A stretch of DNA of 64,000 bases, from NCBI RefSeq assembly GCF_002776525.5, contig NC_045443.1:41409787-41473786 (forward strand), given 5' to 3'. A program made the position numbers and the translations under genes. The notes under the pieces were generated by a model that was not told the origin of the DNA, did not search any database, and saw only the letters and a list, made by a program, of their open reading frames with translations. This document shows positions 23,491 to 34,815 of this stretch, piece after piece; within the stretch, counting starts at the first letter, position 1, and each line of letters begins with the position of its first letter. Source of the stretch: Piliocolobus tephrosceles. Its lineage: Eukaryota > Chordata > Mammalia > Primates > Cercopithecidae.

Positions 23491-24030
23491 TACAGTTCAA
23501 GCAGTTATTGAAGAACAAATAATCAAAATACCATTTTGTCTTTTGCTCTAATGTGAGCTAAATGATTTAGATTTAGTGATTTAGAAATACTATTTGAGTT
23601 GTGCAGCAACAATTTCCGTATCCACTAGAATAGAAGATATTGCCATATAAGAGAGAAGGTTGGGAAATTTATCAGTAAATTCGAGGCAGAGTTAAGATGG
23701 CACCTGTCTCATGGAAATAGGTGAAAATCAAAAAGGGCTGAAAGCTAGGCTAGAAACAGATGATAATGTACAAAGTCTTTGTGGATACTATGAGGGAGTT
23801 TTTATAGGATTGTAGCTGTTCTTAGGAAAAGAATTTTCATGTTGTTTATATATTACTCTTTAATGTTATATACTTTACAACCACTGGCAATTTAAAAAAC
23901 CTCTCACATAGCTCAGTTATGTTGAGGGTTAATAATGTTAAGATGTTTTTCTCATTATCGAATCAGTTTTAAATTAAAGAGTGAATAGTGGCAATAATAA
24001 TGAAAGTGAGAGAACCCTGCAGAAAGGTAC
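23491..24030. other. Intergenic DNA, nothing recognised
   Basis: No gene or named repeat was seen. GGTAC at 24026-24030 is the left target-site copy of the LTR that follows. Confidence 0.5.
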
Positions 24031-24574
24031 TGTTTGGATGAACCGAGGCAAGATGGTGCACTTCCGGGTTCTTCATCCCCACCCCCAACTCTTCCCGCGC
24101 GCGCGAAAATGCAGCCGGCGCCCAGGGAGGGTGCAGACCAACTGGGCATGCACCAGGTGACGTCAATCCGAAGAGACCAAGATTTATCTGGTCGCACCTG
24201 TGGAACACCCCTGACACGCCCATTCCCCACCTATTGCCCTCCCACTCCTAGAAAAGCCGCTCTCCGCCATTGAGCCACGCGGCCTTCTCACAGCCCGGCG
24301 GCCTTCTCACAGCCCCGGCGGCCTTCTCACAGCCCCGGCGGCCTTCTCACAGCCCGGAGGCCTTCTTGCAGCCCCACTCCTGTCGGGATGTCGGGACTGT
24401 GGGAAGTCCGTCCGAGAGCCCCACGGGGGGACTCTGCCGGCCTCCTTCCCTGGAGGCCGACAGACTTCTCCCACACACCTTAGGTTACCAAAATAAACGT
24501 GCAGTTTTGCTGTTACACTTGCCTACCCGCTGGTTCTTTTGCGCCCGCTCGGCTGGTCTTAGAAAAACAAGACA
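24031..24574 (+). mobile_element. Young CpG-rich solo LTR
   Basis: A 544-bp element starts TG and ends CA, flanked by perfect 5-bp direct repeats GGTAC (24026-24030 and 24575-24579). It contains AATAAA at 24492-24497 and no internal viral genes, so it is a solo LTR left by recombination. It is far richer in CpG than its surroundings, which argues for recent insertion, since CpG decays in methylated DNA. It holds four to five copies of a 19-20 bp GC-rich unit. A sequence like a YY1 site (GCAAGATGGTG) lies near its start. The family could not be named; a lineage-specific monkey ERV is likely. Confidence 0.85.
24281..24375. repeat. GC-rich 19-20 bp tandem repeat inside the LTR
   Basis: Four good copies and one degenerate copy of a unit like GGCCTTCTCACAGCCCCGGC follow each other. 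They fall in the middle of the LTR, upstream of its AATAAA. Confidence 0.93.
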
Positions 24575-24579
24575 GGTAC

Positions 24580-26329
24580 CAGCCATGAGTTAGACAAAAT
24601 ATTCTTTGAATATTGTCTCCCCAGAGCTTCCATCTTTTCAAACCTTAGAAATTTCCTGTTTGATTACAAATATCAGCAAGTGATACAAATGAATAAAATA
24701 AAATTTCCCTCAGCAGAGTTTATCTTAACTTACATAAATGACTCCTCATAGCTCTTACACCTTGATGTCTACCACCAGTCATCAACTCTTTCAAAATTTC
24801 TGGGACCTATCTTGATTGTAGGAAGGGACATGTACATAATATCAGCCCAGTGCCTTGCGGCTCAACTTTAAGCCACCTTATGATTACTTGTCTTTAAAGG
24901 TGGGTGATAATTTTGATAACTTAGATTTTGCTTCTATTACTAAGACATCGCTTTCACCTCAGCACCCGGTTTTGTAAGAGGCTTAGAAAACCAAGGAAGT
25001 GCAAGGCTAGGCTCTGCATTCTAAGGGGAAATAGCAGAGTTGTTTCTAGGGCATAATTTGAGGGCCTAGTTGTAGACAAATATGTTGTAGAACAACCTGT
25101 GAGAGCACAGCATGGGGTCACAGAGTGGTCTACCCGGTCAACAAAGCATAAAGTTGAGAATCATAGTATTCAGAAGTGTAGATGTTGATTGGCAAAGTTT
25201 CAGACTATCTGGATTCTATCCTTGTTTCTAGACCTTGGAAACTTTTTAAAAATGTCTTAATATCCCATTCTACCCCTGAGGCAGCACATAGCTATGGAAG
25301 CCTTAACTTACTAAGAAGTGATAACTTCTTTAGATTATCCTAGGTTAATTCATCATTCAAAACATTTTTACTGTTTATTAAATGTGTTAGATAATAATAA
25401 TTGATTGTCAGGCATTGTCCTGGGGTTTTGTAATTGTAGCATTGAAGAGAAAAACAAAAACAAGCAAAAGCATCTATGCTCATGAAATTCACAGTCTGGT
25501 AGATCCTGTCTCTCAACAGTCACATGCTTCCAGCCTTACCAGGAGGGCTTTGTGGTCCCAGCCTGAGGTCCACCTGGAGAAGCAGTGATTAAACACTTTC
25601 TGTGATCCTTGTCTTTTGATGTGTGTGTGGTAGGGGTCAAGGGATAGGGTAGGATAGCAGTGGGCAAGCATACTTGCTGTCTAAGTATCAATCAAGGAAA
25701 TTCAAGGGTATCTTGATCCTGTTAATGATTTTTTCTTACAAACACATTCCTATATGATGAGGAAAGAATAGATTTCAAGAGGTACAAATGATGGTACCAC
25801 TCTAGAGCCCACTGCTGTATCATGTTATCATTGCTGTCACATTCCTTATTAGTTACAGACCAGTTCAATAAACAGAAACCACTCCATTTTAAGCAGGAAC
25901 TGACGCGATATTGGGGATTAGGTGCTTACAAAATAATTGGAAGTTATTTTAAAAGTTTCTTTCCTCTCTGAACCTCCAGGAACAATTCTAGAACAATAGG
26001 CAATAACTGTAACTATGCCAGAAAAAAAAGGACTACTACTACTTTTAAAACAGCGACTATTTAGCACACAGAAAACTGGATCATGCACACTAAAACATTA
26101 CTTGAGAAAATCCATGACCTTAACCATGCTAAAGCAGACATAGCCAAAAAGAAGGCAAAGAGATGGTTTTCACCCTGTTTTGTCTTCCATATTTCCCACA
26201 AGTGCATCTAGTTAACAGAATTAATTTGCAGGCAGAACCCTAGCTTCAAGGGAGTCTAAGAAGGCAGAAAAGAGGCTAAATGAGCCAGTTCCTGATATCT
26301 AGCATACATTCTAACTTTCAAAGTGAACA
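24580..26329. other. Intergenic DNA, weak L2-like stretch
   Basis: No gene was seen. About 25360-25510 may be an old L2 fragment (GGCATTGTCCTGGGG and a CATGAAATTCACAGTCTGG block). The rest holds nothing I can name. Confidence 0.4.
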
Positions 26330-26488
26330 TTTTAACCTTCAGGGTGAATTGGTGAAAGTGCAGACTCTTGGTCCTTCACTACACTTAATGAATCAGATTC
26401 TGGAATATGAGAACCATCATGTTAACAATCACCTCCTCACCCTAAGTAATTCTCATGCTTGGGAACATTTAGAAAACATTGTTTAAGA
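26330..26488 (+). mobile_element. MER5A-like hAT element
   Basis: The order of words matches MER5A: TGCAGACTCTTGG, then AATGAATCAGATTCTGGAA, then AATTCTCATGCTTGG. It is diverged and its ends are approximate. Confidence 0.6.
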
Positions 26489-27235
26489 TGATCAAAGTAT
26501 AGCTTTGGTGATCTGGATATAGCTATCCAGAAAATATTTTTAAAATGTAATTTAAAAAATTAAAACTGGGCCACACATTTCATTTTATAGACCTAATTCT
26601 ACTCAGAATCAGAAAGTGAAATGCTTTTCACTTCAGGTAATTGTTCACTATAATGCCAAATAGGAGAACATTTCTCTCGTTTGTGTTTTGCTTTCTCTCG
26701 TTCTTCAGGCAGTTGGGACAAATTTTGGCAATTTGATGACTAAATTTTATTATAGGAGTTTTCTTAATGTTCTCTCTGTGGGTATTTCAAAGTAATGTCC
26801 AATTCAGACCTTGAAATTTATTCTTTTCTAATTTGCCAGTGGAAAATAGTGTAGTATCATTCTAAAGAGAAGAGAAATTCCTCTTTTAGGAAAGCAAAAA
26901 TTCATGTTCTTTGTCTTAGTAAAGACTTTCATTGAATAAATGATTGAATGGGGCTTCTACAATTTATTGACTTAATAATAAATCCATTTAATTGCTCAAT
27001 TTAAAAATAAGTGGAAATTTGTAACTTCAAAGAAAAATATCAAATCAACCTTGCATACTGCCTTAATCACAGTGCCTGAAAAGAATGTCAGTTGAATTAA
27101 CAAAAACCAAATTATGCTGATTTACTTTGCTAAGGTAATGTGTCTGTAGCCATTTCTTGAAGTGACAGTTTTTTTGTGGAAATATTTGTGGTTTCTGACA
27201 TTTCCTGAAATGTGAATTTCAGTCATGTAATTAAG
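26489..27235. other. Intergenic DNA, nothing recognised
   Basis: AT-rich sequence without a recognised gene or repeat. Confidence 0.5.
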
Positions 27236-27431
27236 AGGTTGTTTTAGCCATGGTAAATAATGCTGGCTGCTGTCACAAACAACCTACAACCTTGTTAGTG
27301 GCTTACCACAACAAGGGTTAATTTCTCACTTGTGTTGTGATTCAATGGAATGTTTGGTAATCAGCCTCCCACATAGTGATTAGAAATACTGTCCCCTGGT
27401 ATCTAATGGCTCCCTCCACCATCTGCTAGAA
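27236..27431. repeat. Unnamed ancient repeat, left part
   Basis: This and 30495-30700 look like the two halves of one old repeat into which the hAT element inserted. A third partial copy is at 31870-31990 (shared words such as CTTAACACAATTACATTTC compared with GCTTACCACAACAAGGG). Confidence 0.4.
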
Positions 27432-27864
27432 CAGGGATCAGAAAATATTTTTTTGTAAAGGCTGGATAGTAAATATTTTAGACCTTCCAGCCAATAGACA
27501 AAATCAAATATATTATCTAGGTACTTATGTAACAAGAGAGAAAAAAAACTTTGGCAAGTATTATTTTGATGAAACTGAAAATATAATAACAATGAAATTC
27601 TCTGTAATACAAGTGTACTAATCAGAAAAATTCAATAGTTATTGGGGGGGATACACTTTGGCTTAATTGGGATTCAAAATTAGTTTCCTTATCATCAAAA
27701 TGATTGCAAATGTTCATTGGATAATGCTGAGCTGTAATATAATTTTATATACTTTATCTTTTATATGTCATTTTAAGTAGACAAGTTCTGCTCAATATTG
27801 ATATCAGTCTTTGAGTATACAATTTTAATTGACCATATTCATCTCTTAGAAAACATTTGAAGGA

Positions 27865-28175
27865 GGCCAGGTGCGGTGGCTCACGCCTGTAATCCCAGCA
27901 CTTTGAGAGGCCGAGGCGGGCGGATCACGAAGTCAGGAGATGGAGACCATCCTGGCTAACATGGTGAAACCCTGTCTCTACTAAAAAAACACAACAGATT
28001 AGCCAAGCGTAGTGGCAAGTGCCCGTAGTCCAAGCTACTCGGGAGGCTGAGGAAGGAGAATGGTGTGAGCTCGGGAGGTGAAGCTTGCAATGAGCCGAGA
28101 TCATGTCACTGCACTCCAGCCTGGGCAATAGAGCAACACTTTTCATCTCAAAAAAAAAAAGAAAAGAAAAGAAAA
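27865..28175 (+). mobile_element. AluY-like element
   Basis: A full-length Alu from GGCCAGGTGCGGTGGCTC to an A-rich tail with AAAAG units at 28150-28175. GCGGGCGGATCACGAAGTC matches the AluY form. It interrupts the Charlie transposase. Confidence 0.93.
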
Positions 28176-29100
28176 TTAGATTCTTCTCTTGTCTTGTAAC
28201 ATGTCGTTGCATTGCAGGCTAATCACTTTTAATTGAAGATTAAGAGGAAACTCCTCAATAGAACAGTTTTGAAATATGGAAGTAAGTATAGATTTTTTAT
28301 AAATGGGAAAGTCTTTTGCACTTGTGTTGAGGTACCAAAACCATTGCTGCAAATTTGTGTGGAAATGGAGTTTTTTTTTTCTTTCTTTAAATTTACAGCA
28401 CAGAAAGTGTGTAAAGCAGCTTGACATGACTTGTGAGTCAAATTATGAAAATAACTTTATAAAGTTTTACTTGTAAGTGCTATTTTACCTCAAATTTTTA
28501 GGTTGGATTCCTTAAACATGATTAATTCTGTGGCAAAAGCTATTTTCCAAAGCTATTTAGCATTTGCTAATCACAGCTGAGTGAAGTTTTCCTTGTTCAG
28601 AAAAATTTCAATTTTGACCAGAAGCTCAAAAAAACACAAAATATTTTTACCACTGCCAGGCCCTTGATCTCTTGTGCAGTAAAGCAAGTCAACATATCTA
28701 GCTTCTATTCCCGACCAAAATTCATGGAATTGGTGATAAGTCCATGAGAGCAAATGAAGTTTACTGTTGATGACTCTAGTTCAATAACATGTGATAGAGT
28801 AAAATGTTTTTCTGCAAAGTACCTGGTGATGATCACAGCCTTTAAATACCTCATTTTTTCAGTACCTTTATGAATTTGTCCAACTAAATCTTTTTCTGCT
28901 GTACACATATTTTTACCACCATCGGTTGAAACACATCTTAGCAGATCCCACTTCAGGTTGTACTGAATTAAAGTTTTCTCAACTTCTTTGAAAATAAGTT
29001 CACCTATAGTTGTTCCACACAGATTATTCAGTAACTTCAAACTCAGCATTGAATAAACAATAACAATGAGCAATACCTATAACATCTACTCATCAAAAAC
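28176..29100 (-). pseudogene. hAT-Charlie transposase remnant
   Basis: Transposases of this family cut and paste hAT elements; relatives gave rise to the ZBED/FAM200-type host genes. On the minus strand the stretch 29073-28705 reads like the central catalytic part, with C-V-S-T-D-G-G-K-N near 28920 and a following L-V-G-Q-I. The homology continues in another frame at 28753-28571 (E-I-F-L-N), showing a frameshift, and again near 28250-28176 (L-Q-C-N-D-M-L) before the Alu. Remains of the C-terminal dimerisation part probably lie at 27600-27860. Stops and shifts rule out a working protein, so this is not a domesticated gene. Confidence 0.75.
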
Positions 29101-29476
29101 TAAGACAAACCACTCAAAATCATTAGCCTTATTTTTTTGTTGCCTATTGATATTGCTCTCATATCCTTAACTCTTTGAAAAACTTCTTTGCATCAAAAGG
29201 CTAATAGTTTTAGATTCATTTTCTCTGGGTACATTTCTTCTGTTACCACAGTCAAATATGATTTAATTCACTCACCATCAGGTAACAGCTTTCTTTGCTT
29301 GGCTAACAAGCAAGTCACTTGGAAGCTTACTGAGGTTGCAGCCTCATTTTCATTTTTTACTTTTGTGAAGAAATTTTACCATGAGATATTTTGTTTTAAA
29401 TTTTCTAATTTTTCTGGACATTGCTTTCCTATGAGTTGAGAATGTTGTGATGAGGGCTTAGTATGATAATACCATG

Positions 29477-29941
29477 TGTATTGTCTTACTTTCCTATTTT
29501 TCCTGTAACAAATATAGGGACTTAACACAAATTTATTTTCTTATAATTCTGGAGGATAGAATACCCCAAAGGGGATATTACTAGTTTAAAACCAAAGCGT
29601 TCTGGAGGATCTAATGAATAATCTGTTTTGTTGTTTTTTGTTTTGCTTTTCCCAGATTCTATATTGTTTCTGAACTCCTTGACTTATAGGCCCCAGTCAG
29701 CAATCACATCATTCCAATCTTTGCTTCCATTTTCCAGTTTTCTCTTCTGACTCTTAACTCTCCTGCCTCCCTTTTGTAAGGACCACTGTAATTACATTGA
29801 GACCACTAGAAAAATCTTATCTCAAGATCTTTTACTTAATCACATCTGAAAACTCCCTTTTGGAATGTAAGGTAAGATATTCACAGATTTCACAGGTCAT
29901 GATTTGGATACCTTTGGGAGGCCATTATTTTGCCTACCACA
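29477..29941 (-). mobile_element. MLT1-type MaLR LTR
   Basis: Antisense MLT1 LTR: the TTATTTTCTTATAATTCTGG block near 29530, the CTCAAGATCTTTTACTTAATC block near 29822, and a CCTACCACA end. Heavily diverged; ends approximate. Confidence 0.75.
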
Positions 29942-30494
29942 AGTATACTGTCATTTCATAAAAAACATAATGTTTTGCTACCTAATTTGATAACAAAATA
30001 ATGCACATTTTACTCTACCTTACAAGTGTACCATTTAAAGTCCTCTTCTCTCTGCCTTTCTTTGTCTTCTTTTTTTATTTTTTTTACCTCATGGACATGC
30101 ACTGATAGAAAAAAAATACTTATGTGTAAAATGTCATAGTACAATAATATACATGGCTCAAATGCTGTCAAATGCTGTCCAATTATAATAATATCATTGC
30201 AGTGTGTAGTGTATTGAGTCAGCACGGTATAGCAATGAGAGTGCCACATATGCTGTCTATTGCACCAATTCAACTCTGCCACTGCAGTATAAAAGTAGAC
30301 ATATACAATATAAATGAGTGTGAACATGAATATTTTAATAAAACTTTGTGACATTGAAATTTAAATTTTATGTAGTTTTACATGTCATAAAATATTATTC
30401 CAATAATTTATTAAAAAATGCAAAGCCATTTTATTCGTGGACTACACAAAGATAGTCAGTGAGCCAGATGTGTGCTGTAGTATTCTAACCTTTT

Positions 30495-30700
30495 AGGACT
30501 CTCAGTCCTCCATTGCAGAAGGCTTTGTGTGCTATACCTAGAATTAGGATACACTTCTGCCCACATTCCCTTAACTGGAATCTAATCACTTGACCATACC
30601 AAATTGCAAGGGAGGCTGGAAAATATAGTTTTTCTGTGTGTCCAAGAAAAGGGAACATGGATGTTGGTGAACACTAGCATTTCTACCATAATCTACTCCT
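30495..30700. repeat. Unnamed ancient repeat, right part
   Basis: This continues the repeat interrupted at 27431. It contains TTGCAAGGGAGGCTGGAAAA, which fits the second half of the same family. Confidence 0.4.
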
Positions 30701-33031
30701 CCTGGTAACCAAATTTTCAGTTGCTTCTTTTTCCACACATAGATTATACTCATTTTCAAAATCTTGCTCAAAGTCTAGGGCCTCAATATGCCCTCCACAT
30801 CATCATATCACACGTAGTTCCACATAGTCCTATGACCTATAAACTTAGTATCTGTCCCTGATATTCACCATAACAAACAGTCACATTTGGTAAAGAATGA
30901 AAAAAAAAAGAGACACAGCAGTTACTGTTTAAGGGTAAGTCAAACACTTTGAAGGCTGTCAGTCTCGAGAGCAGAGGAAGATCCTTGATTCTTCCTTGGA
31001 TCTGCTCTCTGTAAGGAACTCCTTTACACATTACTCTCTATGGCCCCCTGACTCTACCCTCTGTGAGAGGCCTCCTTATCTTATCTTCCTGGGCATATCT
31101 GAAGTGATTGATGACTTCCTTAGGGCTGCAGAGCTTTGTCAGTGCACTGCCTACCTAAAGGTTTTTAAAATGTTCTTTAGTTACAAGTTCCTTTAGCTAC
31201 CCTCATGGTTTTATCTGCCATGCAATTTCCACATAAACAAAGTTTCAGATTTGTTTGCTTGCAATCAATACCATGTGCCTGTAACCACACCCCAAGTTGC
31301 TTTCCAGACATTGGTCTCAAATCAGCTCAATTTTATTGCTTAATTTTCCTATTTTTCTTTTTCTTAATTTAAGCTGGCTAAAACAACTGCAATGATTTTA
31401 AGGTAACTAAAACTGATGATTAATGTGGTATTTGCTGCTAGGTTTAGTCACTTTAACCCACAGAAATTTTTTGGTTACCCAAAGTCTCTCCCAATCACAT
31501 CACTTAGTGTTTGGGATCCAGAAGCTGTAGTCATAGACATTTTCAACCTGTTTGTGGCCCAAATTTTTAGACTTCTTTGGGTTTGTCTCATTTCTGCTTG
31601 CAACATGGACAACTCTTTCTTGAGCTCATCTCTTTCTTCTACCACCCTGACAAACGCAGACAACACTAGCTAGCATATACTACTACCATTGTTTTCCAAC
31701 CTCTTCCCCTAGAGGTGCAATTCAGTAGGCATATGACCTGCCTACCAAATTATTGTTGGCAACACATTTTTTGCAAATGTATTTTCCATAGAATAACATT
31801 TTTAAAAAAATTTTCAGCCTGCTGACCACCTTCCTACTTATAAGCCAGAATCTCCAATATCAATTGGAAAATCTAGGTACCGGCTAAGTGCTGTAGGAAA
31901 CAACACTAAATCTCAGTAGCTTAACACAATTACATTTCACTTCTCATTCATGCCTTAGTCCATTTTGATGTTTCCTTGGGAAGCTTGCTATGCAATGATT
32001 TAGAATCTAGTCTTTGAGAGGGAACTTAAAAAGTAATTTAAGGTTCCAAATCTAAAGATTCTGGGAATATACTATAGGGAATAAAATAGGAATTTAGGTA
32101 TTAGAAGAACATTAGAGCAACTTAGGAAACAGTAAACCAAATATTAGAACCAGATGCAGAACAAAAATCACTAGAAGCCCAGTCCCAGAGAACCGGGTTA
32201 AAGCTCTTAAAGTATCTCCTGGGGTTCTCCCATGACTAGGATTGATCAGGAAAGCCCAATCAGCAGGTAGGCATATATTGGCCTCTGCTGTAGGAGCCAG
32301 AGAAAGGCAGAAAAAGGACACCAGGCAGATGTTATACCCTTCCTCCTACGGGCACCCAGCATGGCATATGAGGTAATAGGACATAGGGAGAGCTCCTACT
32401 TTCACAGTGGGAGTTGTCACTATTTCTTTATATTGATCATCACTTTCATTGTAACTTTGGGAATTGGTTTAAAGCTCAGGAATAACTTTTCAACTTCTTT
32501 TGTTGTGTGTTGAACCCACAAAATTATTTATATCAGGGTTTGTCATGTATTCCATTTTATGATTAACCTTCTTTGGATTTATTTATTTTCCAGTTAAAGC
32601 CACCAGTCTCAGTGACTAAATAAATACAACTAAATAAAATAATGTAATTTCTTAGATAATTTTGTGTTAGACATTATTAGTAAAATACATTATGTGTTAG
32701 GATATATATACATTTTTTTAGAAAATGAAGCTCACCAAGACTAAGTTAGTAAGTGACAGAGCAGGGGTGTAAAGATGTTTAAAAACACATTCCTTGTTTC
32801 TAAAAACTTTCAAATGTTTCAGAATGTTTTGGGAAATTTTGGATAACTAATATTGATATCCCTCCAATAATCCAAAGACACGGATATTTTTGGTGGCTCA
32901 GACTAAAAAAACAGCCTGTAAATTCTGGCATTTTTTTGAGTTGAAGTAAAGGCTTGGGATCCTATATTGAACCAGCCAGGTGGAGCATGGACCACTTCAG
33001 GAGGCAGTGAGTAGGAATGGCCCTAAGTAGG
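30701..33031. other. Intergenic DNA with a partial old repeat
   Basis: No gene is supported. 31870-31990 is a diverged partial copy of the unnamed repeat seen at 27236. A 63-codon minus-strand frame at 31475-31666 predicts a short coiled-coil-like peptide; it is treated as unproven. Confidence 0.4.
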
Positions 33032-33371
33032 TGTATTAGTCCATTTTCTCACTGCTGTGAAAAAATACCTAAGACTGGTTAATTTGCAAAGAAAAAATCT
33101 TTAATTGGCTCATAGTTCCACATACTGTATAAGAAGCATGATACTGGCATCTGCCGGGCTTCTAGGGACACCTCAGGAAACTTAAAATCGTAGTGGAAGG
33201 CAAAGGCGAAGCAAGCACTTCACATGGCTGGAGCAGGAGGAAGAGAGAGAGTGAGGGGGTGCTACACACTTTTAAACAATCAGATCTCATGAAAACTCAC
33301 TCGCTATCATGAGAACAGCACCAAGGGGGTGGTGTTAAACCATTCATGAGAAACTGCTCCCATGATCCAAT
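33032..33371 (-). mobile_element. MST LTR, first part (interrupted)
   Basis: Antisense MST LTR from TGTATTAGTCCATTTTC to CATGATCCAAT. It resumes at 34182 after a younger LTR. The flanks GTAGG (33027-33031) and ATAGG (34269-34273) fit a 5-bp target duplication with one change. Confidence 0.9.
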
Positions 33372-34181
33372 TGAAAGAAGGAAAGTTCCCTTATCCCTCT
33401 CACAGAGTGTGTGATGGGGGTGTGGCTTGCTTCTTTGGTGCTCTGCTGCTCAAACCTCTGGGGAGCATGCAGAGGGTCAGGTTCGACCGTATGACAGTGT
33501 CTACAGGTGAATGTTTACAGCTGAAACTTCAGTGGGCGTGTGTTACAGTGTGATCTTTCAGTTTAGCTGTCCATAGGCAGCTTGTGTTTATCAGCTCAAT
33601 TGGACCCCCTGCCTTATTGCAAGGACAGAGGGCTGTTTCCTGGGTTCTTGCCTTGGTGTGCCTAAAAAATAGGATCATACATGGCTTGGAGGATGGATTC
33701 AAGGTATTTTATTGAGTGGTGGTAGCTCTCAGTAGATGCAGGAGCCAGAAAGGGGGTGGAATGGGAAGGTGGTTTTTCCCTGGAGCTGGACTGACCAGTG
33801 GCTGGGCTCTCCTCCAACCACCCTGGCCAAAATCCACGTCATTCTACCAGTTGGCCTGCCAGCATCTGCTGGTGTCTGCCAGTGTGTTCTTCTGCTGGTG
33901 TGCTCCTCTCAATGTCCTCTTGACGTCTGCCTGCTTGTGTGTTCTTCCACTGGTGTGTTTCTCTTGATGTCCAGCTGCTTGTGGGCATGCCTGCTAGGGT
34001 CTCCGGTTTTTATAAGCACAGGATGGGGGCATGGCGGGCCAGGGTGGTCTTGGAAAATTCAACATTTGGGCACGAAAACAGAAATACCTGTCCTCACCTA
34101 GGTTAGTGGACACAGGCCCGCTGGTGGAGCCCTAGACAGGGACTTGCCCTTCTCTACACAGTACTTCCCTGTCCCCCTTCG
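33372..34181 (-). mobile_element. ERV1-type solo LTR inside an MST LTR
   Basis: An 810-bp insertion is flanked by perfect 4-bp repeats CAAT (33368-33371 and 34182-34185), the duplication length typical of ERV1. On the minus strand it shows a TATAAAAA box near 34014 and AATAAA near 33712, in the right order for U3-R-U5. Its 5' end reads CG instead of TG, one transition. I could not name the family. Open frames around 33716-34101 lie inside it and are not genes. Confidence 0.82.
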
Positions 34182-34268
34182 CAATCACCTCCTACCAGGC
34201 CCTGACTCCAACCATTAGATTACAGTTGAACATGAGGTTGAGTAGGGACACAGATACAAATCATATCA
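34182..34268 (-). mobile_element. MST LTR, second part
   Basis: The MST LTR continues from CAATCACCTCC to the terminal CATATCA. Confidence 0.88.
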
Positions 34269-34674
34269 ATAGGCAATATTATTTAGCATTTGTCATAAGG
34301 CTATCTAAATCTATACTGTGATACAGCTATAGTGAATTCAGAGATGCTAGGACAAGACTGGATTTCCTAGATCCCTGATGAGCTAGATTTTTTGGCTGCC
34401 TCTAGGCTCAGAAGGAGAGTTGTGTGCTTGAATAATGATCCATATAATGGACTCAAGAGGAGAAACGTAGAATGTTTGGTATATACTTGCTATTAGGGAG
34501 ATGATTGGCTCATTTTGGGGACCTGAATAAATGAATATATCTTGGGAAGAAAATTCAACAAGCTAATTGTTAGCAATCTTGTGGCTTTTAGTTAGCTGTT
34601 AGTGGCTTTTTGTAAAGGGATTAGGGTGAGGTCCTCCTAACAGCCTCTTTGGCATGGAGAATAAGTATTAATAA
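34269..34674. other. Intergenic DNA, nothing recognised
   Basis: No gene or named repeat was seen. Confidence 0.5.
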
Positions 34675-34815
34675 CAATAGGTAACATTTAAAAGTACTTA
34701 TGTTAAGCACTGTGCTAGGTACTCATGAATAATCTGATTAAAACCTTGCAAAAGCCCTGTGAAGTAGGTAATATTGTTAATTCCATTTTATAGCAGAGAT
34801 ACTCAGGCTTCCAGG
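34675..34815 (+). mobile_element. MIR element
   Basis: Old tRNA-derived SINE: GGTAACATTTAAAAGTAC, then AAGCACTGTGCTAGGTACTC, then CCCTGTGAAGTAGGTAATAT and CCATTTTATAGCAGAG. Confidence 0.85.

Larger units (their letters stand above)
27432..30494 (-). mobile_element. hAT-Charlie DNA transposon, about 3 kb
   Basis: The left end CAGGGATCAGAAAAT and the right end, read in reverse, are diverged copies of the Charlie inverted terminal repeat (consensus start CAGNGGTCGGCAAAC). The right terminal region also carries the AATAAAACTTTGTGACATTG block. Transposase remnants lie between them on the minus strand. An AluY (27865) and an MLT1 LTR (29477) inserted later. With these removed the element is about 2.3 kb, so it is probably not complete. 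The 8-bp target duplication could not be made out. Confidence 0.75.

Noticed and set aside
24034..24593. Open frames and a CpG-island-like block that could be a gene promoter or small GC-rich gene
   Set aside because: The block coincides exactly with a TG...CA element flanked by GGTAC duplications. The longest frame is made by the tandem repeat units.
28176..29073. A domesticated transposase gene of the ZBED/FAM200 type
   Set aside because: The frame shifts at about 28750, an Alu interrupts the C-terminal part, and no splice or promoter structure is visible.
33716..34101. Plus-strand frames of 83 and 121 codons
   Set aside because: They run antisense through an ERV1-type LTR defined by CAAT duplications.
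33372..34181. Naming the LTR as HERV9/LTR12
   Set aside because: Some 3' wording seemed familiar, but the start of the element does not match the LTR12 start that I remember; left as an unnamed ERV1 type.
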